DNA of 64,000 nt from NCBI RefSeq assembly GCF_900157375.1, contig NZ_LT721901.1, positions 4,731,685 through 4,795,684 on the forward strand, written 5' to 3'. Positions 15,233 to 24,362 of this stretch are shown piece by piece. Every line of letters begins with the position of its first letter. Position 1 is the first letter of the stretch. The notes beneath the pieces were generated by a model. It saw nothing but the letters and a program-made list of their open reading frames with translations, searched no databases and was not told the origin of the DNA. The position numbers were made by a program, and so were the translations under genes. The stretch is from Mycobacterium rhizamassiliense (lineage in GTDB: Bacteria; Actinomycetota; Actinomycetes; Mycobacteriales; Mycobacteriaceae).

Positions 15233-17065
15233 TCAATCCTTTTTCTTCTCGGCCACCGCCGCGCCCAGGCCCTCGACCAGGTCGTCGCGCGTCAGCTCGG
15301 TGAAGCGGAGCAGCTGACGCTCGGTGAACTCGGTGACATCGCTGGCCAGCACCGCGTCCAGGTCGTCGTCGTCCAGGCGGAAGCTGCGGTGGTCGCGCGC
15401 CTTCTCCACGACGTTGCGGACGAACCCGGCGTTGCCGAGCGTGTCGATGCCGCGGATCAGGTCCCCGTCTTCGGAGATGGTCTCGTCGAGGTAGAAGTTG
15501 GTGTAGTACGGCAACAACGCCTCGGCCGACTCGTCGCTGATGATGTCCTGGTTTTCCTGGCCCATCACCTTGGTGAGCGCGACGAGCTCTTCGGGCATGT
15601 AGCTGAAGAACTCGATGACGGTCGAAAAGCGCCGCCGCAGGCCCTGATTCACCTCGAGCATCTTGTCCATCGCCTTGGCGTATCCGGCGCCGAACACCAC
15701 CAGCTCGTCGCGGTGGTTCTCCATGTACAGCAGCAGGGTGTTGATGATCGCGTTGCCGTACGGGTCGCCCTGCTGGTAGCCGGTCTCGTGCAAGGTGTGC
15801 ATCTCGTCGAAGAAGACCGCGCCGCCCAGCGCGTCCTCGAGCATCTCCTCGGTGTTCTTCTCGGCATCGGCCATGTAGCGGCCCACCAGCTTGGTGCGAC
15901 TCGTCTCGACCACCAACGGCTTACGCAGCACGGTCAGCCCGCAGAGCTGCTTGGTGAAGGCGCGTGCGACCGACGTCTTGCCGGTTCCGGGTGGCCCGAG
16001 CAGCAGGGTGTGCCGCGAGGTGACCGGCACCGGCAGGCCCATCTTGGCGCGCGCCAAGTTGACCTTGGTCGTCGACTTGATGAGCGTGATTTCGCGTTTG
16101 GCCCGCTCCATGCCGAGCATCGCGTTCAGTTCGGCGTCGCCTTCGGCCATGTACTTCGCGGCCTCTTCGGCGTGGCGCGCCGCCTCGGTCTGCTCGCGGG
16201 TCGGAGCGCTCTCGGTGTCCCACGGGTCGGTGCGGGCCTCGATGGTTTCGGGATCGGTCAGGATCAGCCGAAAGTTGATGTTGTCCAGGGCTTCTCGGGC
16301 CGGGGTGAATTTCGGATCCCGCGAATACACCCGGCGCAGCAGCTCGACGGCCTCGTCCTCGCGGCCGAGGTGGCGCTGACACATGCCCTGGGTGTACAAG
16401 GCGATATTGGCCGCGCCGGGTACCCGGTCCGCCTCGATTGCGTCCGCCCCGCGCCGGATGGCCTCCTCGAAGACACCCAGCGACGCCAGCGCGGTCGTGG
16501 CCATCGCCGCCCCCGCGGCTTTCAGCGCGGGGTTGCGCCAGATCTTTCCCTCGGGGAACTGCGTCAGCACGTCCGGCCACCGGCCGGTGCGGAAGTACAG
16601 GATGCCGCGGACGTAGTCGATCAGTTCCTCGTCGAACGGGTGGCGCGGTTCGACGTTGTCGAGCAGTTCGGCGGCCTCCGCGTAGCGCTTCTGCTCGGCC
16701 AGCACGGAGGCGTAGCTGCAGGCCAGCGACTCCATGCTGGTGACCGATAGTTTCAGGAACATCCCGTCGGAGACCTCGGGACGGAATTCCAGGTCGGACA
16801 GGCCGAGCCGGCGGATCTCCCACCCGAATGTCCGCACCGTCGCCCAGGCCCTGGACAGCACGTCGATGCTCTGGTCGCCGGCCAGCACGCGGGCCAGCCA
16901 GGCGTCGCACATGTCGGGGTCGAGGGCCGTCGCCGTGGTGAACATCTTCGATGCCACCTGCTGGTTATGGCTCGGTTGTAACCCGTTGACGGAGATTCCC
17001 GACGCCAGCAGACCGGCGAGCAGTGCGTTGCGGGCGTCCTCGGCGCTGGCTTGCGGGCGACTCAT
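15233..17065 (-). CDS. eccA5: ESX-5 cytosolic AAA+ ATPase EccA5
   Basis: A 610-residue protein of the CbxX/CfqX-type AAA+ family. The N-terminal 280 residues are helical TPR-like repeats; the AAA+ module follows with Walker A LLGPPGTGKTS (about residue 358), Walker B GGAVFFDEMHTL and a C-terminal lid. EccA proteins hexamerise in the cytosol and help recycle EspG-bound substrates. The ATG overlaps the stop of eccE5 (ATGA), so it is the last gene of the ESX-5 core operon. Length equals that of Rv1798. No clear terminator separates it from the M-box promoter 96 bases further on. Confidence 0.95.
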   Translation of the reverse strand: MSRPQASAEDARNALLAGLLASGISVNGLQPSHNQQVASKMFTTATALDPDMCDAWLARVLAGDQSIDVLSRAWATVRTFGWEIRRLGLSDLEFRPEVSDGMFLKLSVTSMESLACSYASVLAEQKRYAEAAELLDNVEPRHPFDEELIDYVRGILYFRTGRWPDVLTQFPEGKIWRNPALKAAGAAMATTALASLGVFEEAIRRGADAIEADRVPGAANIALYTQGMCQRHLGREDEAVELLRRVYSRDPKFTPAREALDNINFRLILTDPETIEARTDPWDTESAPTREQTEAARHAEEAAKYMAEGDAELNAMLGMERAKREITLIKSTTKVNLARAKMGLPVPVTSRHTLLLGPPGTGKTSVARAFTKQLCGLTVLRKPLVVETSRTKLVGRYMADAEKNTEEMLEDALGGAVFFDEMHTLHETGYQQGDPYGNAIINTLLLYMENHRDELVVFGAGYAKAMDKMLEVNQGLRRRFSTVIEFFSYMPEELVALTKVMGQENQDIISDESAEALLPYYTNFYLDETISEDGDLIRGIDTLGNAGFVRNVVEKARDHRSFRLDDDDLDAVLASDVTEFTERQLLRFTELTRDDLVEGLGAAVAEKKKD

Positions 17066-18243
17066 TGCGCGGCGGGCAGGTGTTCAGTGTCTTCTCGCAC
17101 CTGGCTTACCTGCAGCACCAAATAATCGTCAGCGAACAGTTCGCGGGTCGGGACGGTCAGCACGGCACGAGTCGCCGGGGCGGGCAGGCTGGCCCGGACC
17201 GCGGCCAGCTGCCGGCCGGTGAGGCGGTTGAGGCCACCCGAAATCCCCTTGGGCTTGCGGCTGTCGCTGTGGTAGCGCACCCAGCCGGCGACCTCGGGTC
17301 GGCCGTCGTGGTTGGTGAGCCGGATGGTCAGCACGGTCGCGTCGGTTTCCGCCACCCACAGGTCGTCGACCACCTCGGTGGTGATGTCCGACGGCGTCAA
17401 CCAGAAGCTGGTCGCGAAGCCGTTGAAGTGCTTGAGGTAGCGCCAGCCGGGGCGGCTCCAGGTCGGCTCCAGATCGGCCAGCACGGCGCTGTCAACCTCG
17501 GCGATCTCGTCGGCGGTCAGCGTGCGTGCCGCGCAACCCTGGCCGTCGAGGTCCTGGGCCAGCCGCTCGGTGGCCGCCACCAAAGTCGAAGCCAGCGAAT
17601 CGCGGGCCGCCACCGCCGCCACGTTGAGCTGCGGGTTCATCCGGAGCACCAGCCATGTGCGCCGGACATACGACGCGGGCTGCTCGCTGACCAGTCCCCA
17701 CTCCTCGGGACCCAGCTTGTCGAGCTTGGACAGCTCGGCGGAGTTACCGCCGCGGCGGACCTGCACCGAGACGATGTCGATGCCATCCAGATGGACGTCG
17801 AATTGCCGCAGCCCGGCCGCGACCGACTGCACCAGCAGGCTGGGCGACTCCGCAGTGCGGGGACGGTGCTCGCCGCCGTCCACCGCGATGAGCGTCACCA
17901 GGCGACCTTCGTACTCGCGGACGCCGACCTTGTCGCGACCGAACCGGCGCTGGTAGTCGATCGCGGGTGTGCAGCCGGCGGCCAGCGTGGTGCGGGGATC
18001 GGCGGACCAGTCCCACAGCCACCCCGCCAGCCCGGAGGTCAGCGTGAGGCCGTGATGCGTGATCAGCGACAAGAGCGTGATGATCGCGGCGAGGCCGACA
18101 CCGACCCACCAGGCGATGCGGTGCTCGCCCTGCCACGAGTCGGGGCAGTGACTGGCGATCACCAGGATCGCGATGTCAACCAGAAACACCACGGTCAGCC
18201 GCGACCACGACAACGCCAATCCAAACCTGCGCTGAGCCTTCAT
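17062..18243 (-). CDS. eccE5: ESX-5 membrane component EccE5
   Basis: A 393-residue protein with two membrane segments near the N-terminus (about residues 15-30 and 40-62) and a large soluble domain, the EccE layout. EccE lies at the periphery of the ESX membrane complex. It follows mycP5 by 14 bases and overlaps eccA5 by four, consistent with tight operon coupling. Slightly shorter than the M. tuberculosis Rv1797 protein. Confidence 0.93.
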   Translation of the reverse strand: MKAQRRFGLALSWSRLTVVFLVDIAILVIASHCPDSWQGEHRIAWWVGVGLAAIITLLSLITHHGLTLTSGLAGWLWDWSADPRTTLAAGCTPAIDYQRRFGRDKVGVREYEGRLVTLIAVDGGEHRPRTAESPSLLVQSVAAGLRQFDVHLDGIDIVSVQVRRGGNSAELSKLDKLGPEEWGLVSEQPASYVRRTWLVLRMNPQLNVAAVAARDSLASTLVAATERLAQDLDGQGCAARTLTADEIAEVDSAVLADLEPTWSRPGWRYLKHFNGFATSFWLTPSDITTEVVDDLWVAETDATVLTIRLTNHDGRPEVAGWVRYHSDSRKPKGISGGLNRLTGRQLAAVRASLPAPATRAVLTVPTRELFADDYLVLQVSQVREDTEHLPAAQ

Positions 18244-18257
18244 TTTGCTGCTCCGCC

Positions 18258-19950
18258 CTATTGCTGCTTGCTACGGCGCTTCATCAGTATCGAGACACCG
18301 AATACTGCGCCGCCTATCAGTAGCGCCCCGGTCAACCCCCCGGCGGCCACCCACACCGGCACCATATCGCGGGGCGGGGCGGCCTTCGGAATGTTCAGGG
18401 GTATGGACAACTGCGACGGGGGCTTCGGCGGCCCGTCGGGAACGTCCCAGGTAAGTGCCGCCACCGGGTCGACGACCCCGAAGCCGACCTGGTTGTCCAC
18501 GCCCCGGGCCGGCGCCCTGGCAGTACGGGTCAACCGATTGACGATCTGGGTGGACGTCAGGCGCGGGTACTTGGCGCGCACCAGCGCGGCCACCCCGGAC
18601 ACGATCGCGGCCGAGAAGCTGGTTCCCGTCGGCACCAGCAACGAGTTGTCCGGCCCGTCGATCGCATTGATCAGGCCGTCGTCGCGCGGCGAGAGCCCGA
18701 TGACGTCGTTGCCCGGCGCGGCGATCCCGACCCACGGTCCCGCGATGCTGGTGGACGCCTGCCCCTGACCGCCCTGGCTCAGCGGGTGGCCATCGGCGTC
18801 GACGGCGCCGACGGTCAGCACGTAGTCACTGAACCACGACGGCGTCACCACCGTGTTGACCGCGCCCCAATTGCGAGGATCGTTGGGGTGCAATGGGTTT
18901 GAGGTCGGGTTCTGCTTGCAATCCCGCTTGCTGCTGTCGCCGGCGGCGGCCACGATCACGACGTTCTTGTCGACCGCCGCATACCGCACCGCGGCGCCCA
19001 GCGACCGTTGCTCGATGATGTTGCGCGCACTCATGCACGTCACATCCGAGATGTTGATGACGGTGGCCCCCATGTTGGCGGCATGCACGATCGCCTTCGC
19101 CATCGTGTCGATGCTGGTGATCTTCGCCGCGGACTGCGGGTCCTCGTCGCCGGTATAGGCGTCCTTTAGGCCGAAGGCCTGGCTGGACTGCCGGATGGAG
19201 ATGATGTCGACGTCGGGCGCGATGCCGCTAAAGGCGTCGGCCGCCTGTCCGGGCTGCGCCGGGGGTGCCGGCGGCGGCGGAGGTGGGGGCGGCGGCGCCG
19301 GCGTGGGTGTCGGCGCCAGTGGGCGCGAAAGGCCCCGGCGGCGGTGTCTCAGTAGGCGGGACCATCGTCACGGTCTGCGGCAATGGCGACAACGTCACGG
19401 TCTGCGGCGGCGGCGCTTTCGGCGGCGGCTCGGTGGTGGGAATGGTCACCGGCTTGCGCGGTGCGGCCACCGGCGGCGCCGCTGCCCCACCGGCCGATGC
19501 GGCGCCGATCATCGACGCCACGATGGTGCCGTGCGCGTCGCAATCGGACAGCCCGTCGCCGCCCATGACGTAGTCCCCGCCGGGGATCAGGTGCTGGAAC
19601 CGCGGGTGCGGCGACACACCCGTGTCGATCACCGCGACCTTCTGCCCGGCGCCGCGGCCGAACTGCCACGCCTCCTGCAGGTTCAGCATGTCCATGTACT
19701 TCGGCTGCAGCTTGAAGTTGGTGCCCGGCAGCACGCCGACCTCGGTGCAGTACGAGTTCTGCTTCATCGGGGCCGGCGGTCCCGGCGGCGTGTCCGGCGG
19801 TATCGCGCCCGGGTCAATCGTCGGCGGTACGATCGCCGACGCGGGAGGCAGGCCGGCTAGCGAGCCAGTGGTAAGCAACAGCGCAGCGACGGTCGCGCGA
19901 GACGCACGACCCCGCCACGCCTTGCCATTACCGGTACCGAATCGCCGCAT
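18258..19950 (-). CDS. mycP5: ESX-5 mycosin protease MycP5, apparent +1 frameshift in the proline-rich loop
   Basis: Subtilisin-like membrane protease of ESX-5 that stabilises the membrane complex. The N-terminal part has a signal peptide, the catalytic Asp (AVIDTGVSPHPRF) and His (DCDAHGTIVAS); the C-terminal part has the catalytic Ser (PTGTSFSAAIVSG) and a C-terminal membrane helix. The two halves are in different frames. The N-terminal frame runs into the loop as ETPPPGPFAPTGAD and stops at 19228; the correct continuation, LAPTPTPAPPPPPPPPPAPP, is read one base later (+1), so the shift lies between about 19230 and 19340. All catalytic residues survive, so a sequencing error in this GC run or a real defect are both possible. 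Start taken at MRRFGTG, overlapping eccD5; MFMRRF is two codons longer. Confidence 0.85.
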
Positions 19951-21439
19951 AAACATTCATCAACCACAATGCCAGCGGGAAGATTGGCATCAGGCAGAGG
20001 TATTCAATCCATTCCACGAACTTGCGGAACAGCGGGCTGTAGACGGTGTTGGGCACGACCGCCGCGGCCGTCAGGCCCGCCGCGGGCAGCAGCACCAGGA
20101 TCGCCACGCTGATCGACACCGACAGCGGCGACTGCAGCACCAGCGCGTAGCGCAGCACCACGGCGCCGACGATCAGGACCGACGTCCCAGCCAGGGTGAT
20201 GGCCTGCCAACGGTCGACGTAGGAACGGCCGCGCAGCATCAGGAAGCCGGCGCTGAACGCGGCCAGCAGCAGCGGCAGCCACCGCTGCCCGGTGTGTGGG
20301 TCGGACAGTCCGGCCAGCGAGACCACCATCAGCACACCCAGCCCGGTGAGCAGACCGGTCAGGAATGAGCGGGCGCGTTCGGCCTGCAGCAGCACGTCGC
20401 GGACCGAGGCCGGTCCCTCCAGGACCGGCGGGCCGCCCCCGGTACGGGTCACGGTGGTGGGCAGATCCGGCCGGGCCTCAAACACCCAGCGGCTGGTCGC
20501 CGACGGGAACACCGGCAGCCGAATGCCGGAAAGCCGGCGGGAGATCGCGGGTGCGCACTGGTAACCCATCACGGAGACCAGCACGACGCAGGTCAGCAGC
20601 GTCACCGCGCCGGTCATCGCGACCATGCGCGCCAGGGCCGCCACCGCCGTGATCGCGCCAACGGTGACGATCGCGGTGTACGTCCCGAGCCGGCGGCCCG
20701 TGAAACGCAGGGCCAGCATCGCGGTGATGGTGAGCACCGCGAAGCCCAGCACGGCATGGGGTGACCCCACGCCGCCCGGAGGTGCCGCGGCAGCGCCGAC
20801 GGCCAGCGGCGCCAGGCTGCTGAGCAGCATCATGTCGCCGACCCGCCGGTCCTCGTTCGTCTGGGCGCGCACCAGCAGCATCATGGAAACGCCCAGCGCC
20901 ACCGCGCCGATGACCAAGCCGAAGATCGTCGTCAGCCACGAGTTGTGGTGCCAGCGGTACCACAGCAGCAGGGCCGATGCGACGGTCACGCCGCTGGCCA
21001 CCATCGCGGCGCCGACCTGCAGCGCGGTGGCCGGGTCGATCGCGGCGAACCGCTTGCTCAGGCTCTGCGAGACCGCGGTGGAGATGTGCTCGACGACCTG
21101 CGAGCGCCTCTCGGTGTCGACGACGAACCGAATCCACAGCCGGTCCCCGTCGTAGACGTCCTGTTCGGTCAGCGACTGGGTGGCGCGCAGCGGCGTCCCG
21201 TCGACCAGGCACAGCGCCCAGCGGCCACGTCCACCCGCCTCCAGCGGCGTCTCGCCGAGCTCCCGCAGGCGGCTGTTGACCACCTTCAGCAGCGGGTCGG
21301 TCATCACCGAGACCGGGGCATTGGCGTCCAGCAGGACACCGATCTGCACGCCCTCGCCGGCCATGATGCCGACTACAACTGCCCGAGGCTGTGAGATTCC
21401 CTCTACGTCAGCCTGTAACGCGTCAGCTACCGCAGTCAT
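19928..21439 (-). CDS. eccD5: ESX-5 membrane channel component EccD5
   Basis: A 503-residue protein: an N-terminal ubiquitin-like domain (residues 1-110) followed by 11 predicted membrane helices, the EccD layout. EccD dimers line the inner-membrane pore of the type VII machine. The length equals Rv1795. Its ATG overlaps the stop of a 43-codon ORF (ATGA) and its end overlaps the start of mycP5 by about 23 bases, so translation of these genes is coupled. Confidence 0.95.
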   Translation of the reverse strand: MTAVADALQADVEGISQPRAVVVGIMAGEGVQIGVLLDANAPVSVMTDPLLKVVNSRLRELGETPLEAGGRGRWALCLVDGTPLRATQSLTEQDVYDGDRLWIRFVVDTERRSQVVEHISTAVSQSLSKRFAAIDPATALQVGAAMVASGVTVASALLLWYRWHHNSWLTTIFGLVIGAVALGVSMMLLVRAQTNEDRRVGDMMLLSSLAPLAVGAAAAPPGGVGSPHAVLGFAVLTITAMLALRFTGRRLGTYTAIVTVGAITAVAALARMVAMTGAVTLLTCVVLVSVMGYQCAPAISRRLSGIRLPVFPSATSRWVFEARPDLPTTVTRTGGGPPVLEGPASVRDVLLQAERARSFLTGLLTGLGVLMVVSLAGLSDPHTGQRWLPLLLAAFSAGFLMLRGRSYVDRWQAITLAGTSVLIVGAVVLRYALVLQSPLSVSISVAILVLLPAAGLTAAAVVPNTVYSPLFRKFVEWIEYLCLMPIFPLALWLMNVYAAIRYR

Positions 21440-21567
21440 CGCCCTGCACCCCCTGTCGTGGTGAACGTGTAACCCAGTGCCGCCAGCCGCCCCGAGGATT
21501 CTGTCGATCCACTCACCGTGGCGCCAAAGGGGCAGGTGAGGTGCAGCTCGACGTTTGTGGATTCCAT
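21436..21567 (-). CDS. 43-codon ORF overlapping eccD5
   Basis: A small ORF (MESTNVELHLTCPFGATVSG..., ending TTGGAGR) whose TGA overlaps the ATG of eccD5 in an ATGA. GAGGCGAGG stands 4 to 12 bases before its ATG. Composition is that of a real mycobacterial gene, with GC-rich third positions. It has no signal peptide or membrane helix and one Cys. It lies 150 bases after espG5. I do not recognise a family. It may be a small ESX-5 protein or a leader that couples translation into eccD5. Confidence 0.5.
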   Translation of the reverse strand: MESTNVELHLTCPFGATVSGSTESSGRLAALGYTFTTTGGAGR

Positions 21568-21717
21568 CTGCCTCGCCTCGCGATTAGTAGGTTCTGGTGA
21601 CACTTGCTTTGAATTCGCTGCTGATTCTAAAGAAGTATGACGTGTTCGCTTGTGCACCGCATGTTCTGATGAAAAACCTTGTTAGCGTTTGTGTTTCGCT
21701 TATGTTTCGCGCTCGGG

Positions 21718-22620
21718 CTAGACCCTGCTGTGGGTCTTCCATTCGCCGTACGGCAGGGTGTCCAGCACCGTCTTGACGCCCACCTGCACCAGCTGCGGGG
21801 TCGCCGGACAGATCGCCAGCCAGGCCTCCCCCGAACCCGCCGTCCGCGCCTGCTGATAAAGCGCGATGCGACCGCCGGAGCCGTCCTTCAGCGACAGCAC
21901 CGAGGCGCTGGGGCCCTTGGCGTCGTCCTGGTACTGCCGCGCGTACACCGCAACCTCAGCCGCCGGGTCCGAAAGCGCCTGACCGAGCGCCGCCACGGTG
22001 GCAGCGCTGATGCCCATGCGCCGCAGATCTCCGCCGGAGAACACGTTGAAGCCCGACTCCTGCCATGACTTCGTCGCATCCAGCATTTCCTCGAGCGGCA
22101 CGTTCACCGCGTTGATGGCGGCCGGCTCGGCGTGATGAATCGATTCCATGCCGTCCAGCACCAGCGAGGCGATTGAGGCGCTGTCGGCGACCGCGACGTC
22201 GTCGACGGTGATGTCACTGCCGACCCGCACCGCCGACACCCAGTGCTGGCCGCGCCGGGCGAGGACCACCCGGAACTCGTTCTCCGGGATATCGCGGGAT
22301 CCCGGGGGCGCGTTCTCGTCATCGACAACGCCGTAAAGAAGCTTGCCCCGCGACAGCAGGGCGACCACCTCGAGGTCGGGCGCCGCGAGCACCCGCATCC
22401 GAGCAGCGACATCCTCGTGGACCTGATCGCCGATGACGATCCCGTTCTCACGCATCACCGCCATGCCGGGGTGGTCGTTCAACCAGTCGCTCGAGTCCGT
22501 GGATACATAGGGCCGGCACCGCAATTCCGGAGCGACGTGCCGGATGTCCAGTAGCGCCTGGAGCATCCAGAACCCGTCGACGTTGACGGTGATGTCGGTG
22601 CGTGTGGTCTGTTGATCCAT
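21718..22620 (-). CDS. espG5: ESX-5 PPE chaperone EspG5
   Basis: A 300-residue cytosolic protein with the EspG fold; it begins MDQQTTRTDITVNVDGFWML, as in Rv1794, which fixes the start at 22620 although the frame is open 16 codons further. EspG5 binds the hydrophobic tip of PPE proteins of PE/PPE dimers and delivers them to ESX-5. It follows esxN by 87 bases. As the only EspG in the window it should serve all the PPE proteins here. Confidence 0.95.
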   Translation of the reverse strand: MDQQTTRTDITVNVDGFWMLQALLDIRHVAPELRCRPYVSTDSSDWLNDHPGMAVMRENGIVIGDQVHEDVAARMRVLAAPDLEVVALLSRGKLLYGVVDDENAPPGSRDIPENEFRVVLARRGQHWVSAVRVGSDITVDDVAVADSASIASLVLDGMESIHHAEPAAINAVNVPLEEMLDATKSWQESGFNVFSGGDLRRMGISAATVAALGQALSDPAAEVAVYARQYQDDAKGPSASVLSLKDGSGGRIALYQQARTAGSGEAWLAICPATPQLVQVGVKTVLDTLPYGEWKTHSRV

Positions 22621-22707
22621 CAGTACCTCAAAGTCATCGTGCACGGAAACCGCAGGACGCGGCAGCACACCGACAGAAGGTGTGCTGCCGCGCCTGAGGT
22701 TGGAGCG

Positions 22708-22992
22708 TTAGGCCCAGCTGGACCCGACGGCACTGTCCGTGCTCGCCATGTTGTTGCCGGCACTCTGCACCTTCTGGCCGTGCGAGTTGGCCTGCTCGTA
22801 GATCACCTGGAAGTTGCGACCCAACTGGGTGATGAACTCCTGGCAAGCCACCGAACCGGCGCCGCCCCAGAAGTCACCGGCAGCAAGCACATCACGAACG
22901 ATGGCCTGGTGCTCGGCCTCCAGCGAGGCAGCCTGTGCGCGGATGAGGGCGCCGTGGGCGTCCACATCTCCGAACTGGTAGTTAATGCTCAT
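22708..22992 (-). CDS. esxN: ESX-5 secreted WXG100 protein EsxN
   Basis: A 94-residue WXG100 protein. The WGG turn (AAGDFWGGAGS) between two helices and the C-terminus TDSAVGSSWA identify the EsxN (Mtb9.9) family, like Rv1793. It is secreted as a heterodimer with EsxM, encoded 49 bases upstream. Strong AGGAGAA ribosome site. Known T-cell antigen family. Confidence 0.95.
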   Translation of the reverse strand: MSINYQFGDVDAHGALIRAQAASLEAEHQAIVRDVLAAGDFWGGAGSVACQEFITQLGRNFQVIYEQANSHGQKVQSAGNNMASTDSAVGSSWA

Positions 22993-23041
22993 AGCGATGT
23001 TCTCCTAAGGTCTGAAGGTTACGCAGCCGAGGCGGTTGCGA

Positions 23042-23338
23042 CTAGTGGCTGAGGGCCTGCTGCGAGGCCTGCTCTTGCGTCTCGTAGTTGTTGGCGTCGC
23101 GGATCAGACCGTCGCGAACGCTGTGGAGCATGTTGACGATGTTGTTGAACGCCTGGTTCATCTGACCCATGGTGTCGTAAGACGTCGACTGGGCCTGGCC
23201 GCTCCAGCCGGCACCGGCGATGTTCATCGACGATGACCACATCTTGCGGGCCTCGTCCGACACCGTCTGCGCGTGCATTTCGAAGCGACCTGCCATCGAC
23301 CGCATCGCGTGCGGGTCGGTCATAAAACGTGTTGCCAT
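23042..23338 (-). CDS. esxM: ESX-5 secreted WXG100 protein EsxM
   Basis: A 98-residue WXG100 protein: MATRFMTDPHAMRSMAGRF at the N-terminus, the WSG turn (AGAGWSGQAQ), and a C-terminal YETQE that fits the YxxxD/E type VII export signal. It pairs with EsxN. The length and sequence are those of Rv1792. Preceded by AGGGAGAAAGG. Confidence 0.95.
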   Translation of the reverse strand: MATRFMTDPHAMRSMAGRFEMHAQTVSDEARKMWSSSMNIAGAGWSGQAQSTSYDTMGQMNQAFNNIVNMLHSVRDGLIRDANNYETQEQASQQALSH

Positions 23339-23586
23339 GTTGCCTTTCTCCCTCTATCTGTAGTCGTTCTCAAATTTGGTGGTGATTGACGATGGTGACC
23401 GGACCGGCTACGAGTACTTCCGTAACCGCCGGACCAAGTGCTTAGAGATGGATCCCCCTTCTTGTCGGGAGCTACAGCCAACTCGAACGGCGCCGTTTGA
23501 GTTGTCAGGTTCAACCGACTGCAAGGAGGTTCCCGTGACGCCCACTCCGGTGGGGATCGTCGCGAGCCTTAAGTCGTTGAAACTGG

Positions 23587-23886
23587 TTAAGCGGTAGCGA
23601 TCGCGTTGGCCGCTTCGGTCGCGGCGTACGAACCCGAGCTGGTCTGCAGGGTGTTCACGAAAAGCTCGTGAATCGCCGCTGCCTGGGCACTGACGGCGTG
23701 GTAGAGATGCGCGTGCGCAACGAACTGAGCGGCGGTCAGCGCCGACACCTCGTCGGCCGCCGCCGGCACCACACCGGTCGTCGGTGCCACTGCAGCCGCA
23801 TTCTGAGCGTTCAAAGCCGAGCCGATCCCGTTCAAGGTTCCGGCTGCCGCCAGGATCGCCTCCGGCTGGGTGTTCACGAACGACAT
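23587..23886 (-). CDS. PE19: PE protein (PE19-like), the only full-length PE gene in the window
   Basis: A 99-residue PE protein: MSFVNTQPEAILAAAGTLNG, NAQNAAAVAPTTGVVPAAADEVS and a C-terminal SYAATEAAN with the YxxxE secretion signal. PE proteins pair with PPE proteins as two-helix bundles before export. Every other PE position in this window is a remnant, so this protein is probably the shared partner of many PPE proteins here. It stands between a PPE gene and esxM, as Rv1791 does. Confidence 0.93.
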   Translation of the reverse strand: MSFVNTQPEAILAAAGTLNGIGSALNAQNAAAVAPTTGVVPAAADEVSALTAAQFVAHAHLYHAVSAQAAAIHELFVNTLQTSSGSYAATEAANAIATA

Positions 23887-24362
23887 ACTCTTCTCCTCCT
23901 AGATTGTTCCCCCACTCTCTGGCTGAGAGCGTAGATGACCGTGCTGCATGAAGGGTGTTTCCTGAGCCGCCCGTCCTCAATTGTTCACGGAACGGTACGG
24001 CGAATTCATCTTTAGTAACGACACAGTAACAGCGTTGGGGCCCTTTTGGGGCCCTCACCAGCGAAATCACGCCGGAGATGGCGTTGCCACGCACGGCGCC
24101 CGGCAAGCCTCCTGACGGGCGTTTTCCCGGGCGGGCGTGTTTGCGGTCGGCATGGTTCTGACCGACGCTGACCCCCCGAGGGTGCACAGCAACGTTCGTC
24201 GAGTCGGCCACGGCGGTCTGTGCGACAGCCTCATGGCCAACTCCGTGCAGTTCAGCACGCATGAATACGATTCTAACCCGGCTCATGGCACCCGGGGAGC
24301 AGCAATTATTTCGCACGCCGCCCGCCTGCCATCGTCGTTCCCACGCTGGTGTTCTTGGGTCG
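23887..24362. other. 476-bp region upstream of PE19
   Basis: No convincing gene. It holds a direct repeat AGTAAC-gacac-AGTAAC (24014-24019 and 24025-24030), 11 bases apart from start to start and about 130 bases upstream of PE19, and a GGGCCC-TTTTG-GGGCCC stem-loop (about 24037-24054). Both could belong to a PE19-esxMN promoter region. The right end is the untranslated tail of the PPE gene at 24363. Confidence 0.4.

Noticed and set aside
15167..16750. Long open frame on the plus strand opposite eccA5
   Set aside because: It is the complement of a clear gene, rich in His/Arg/Gly/Val as expected from GC-biased antisense reading, with no domain.
24067..24258. A 63-codon ORF upstream of PE19
   Set aside because: Irregular codon use, no ribosome site and no similarity; treated as non-coding.
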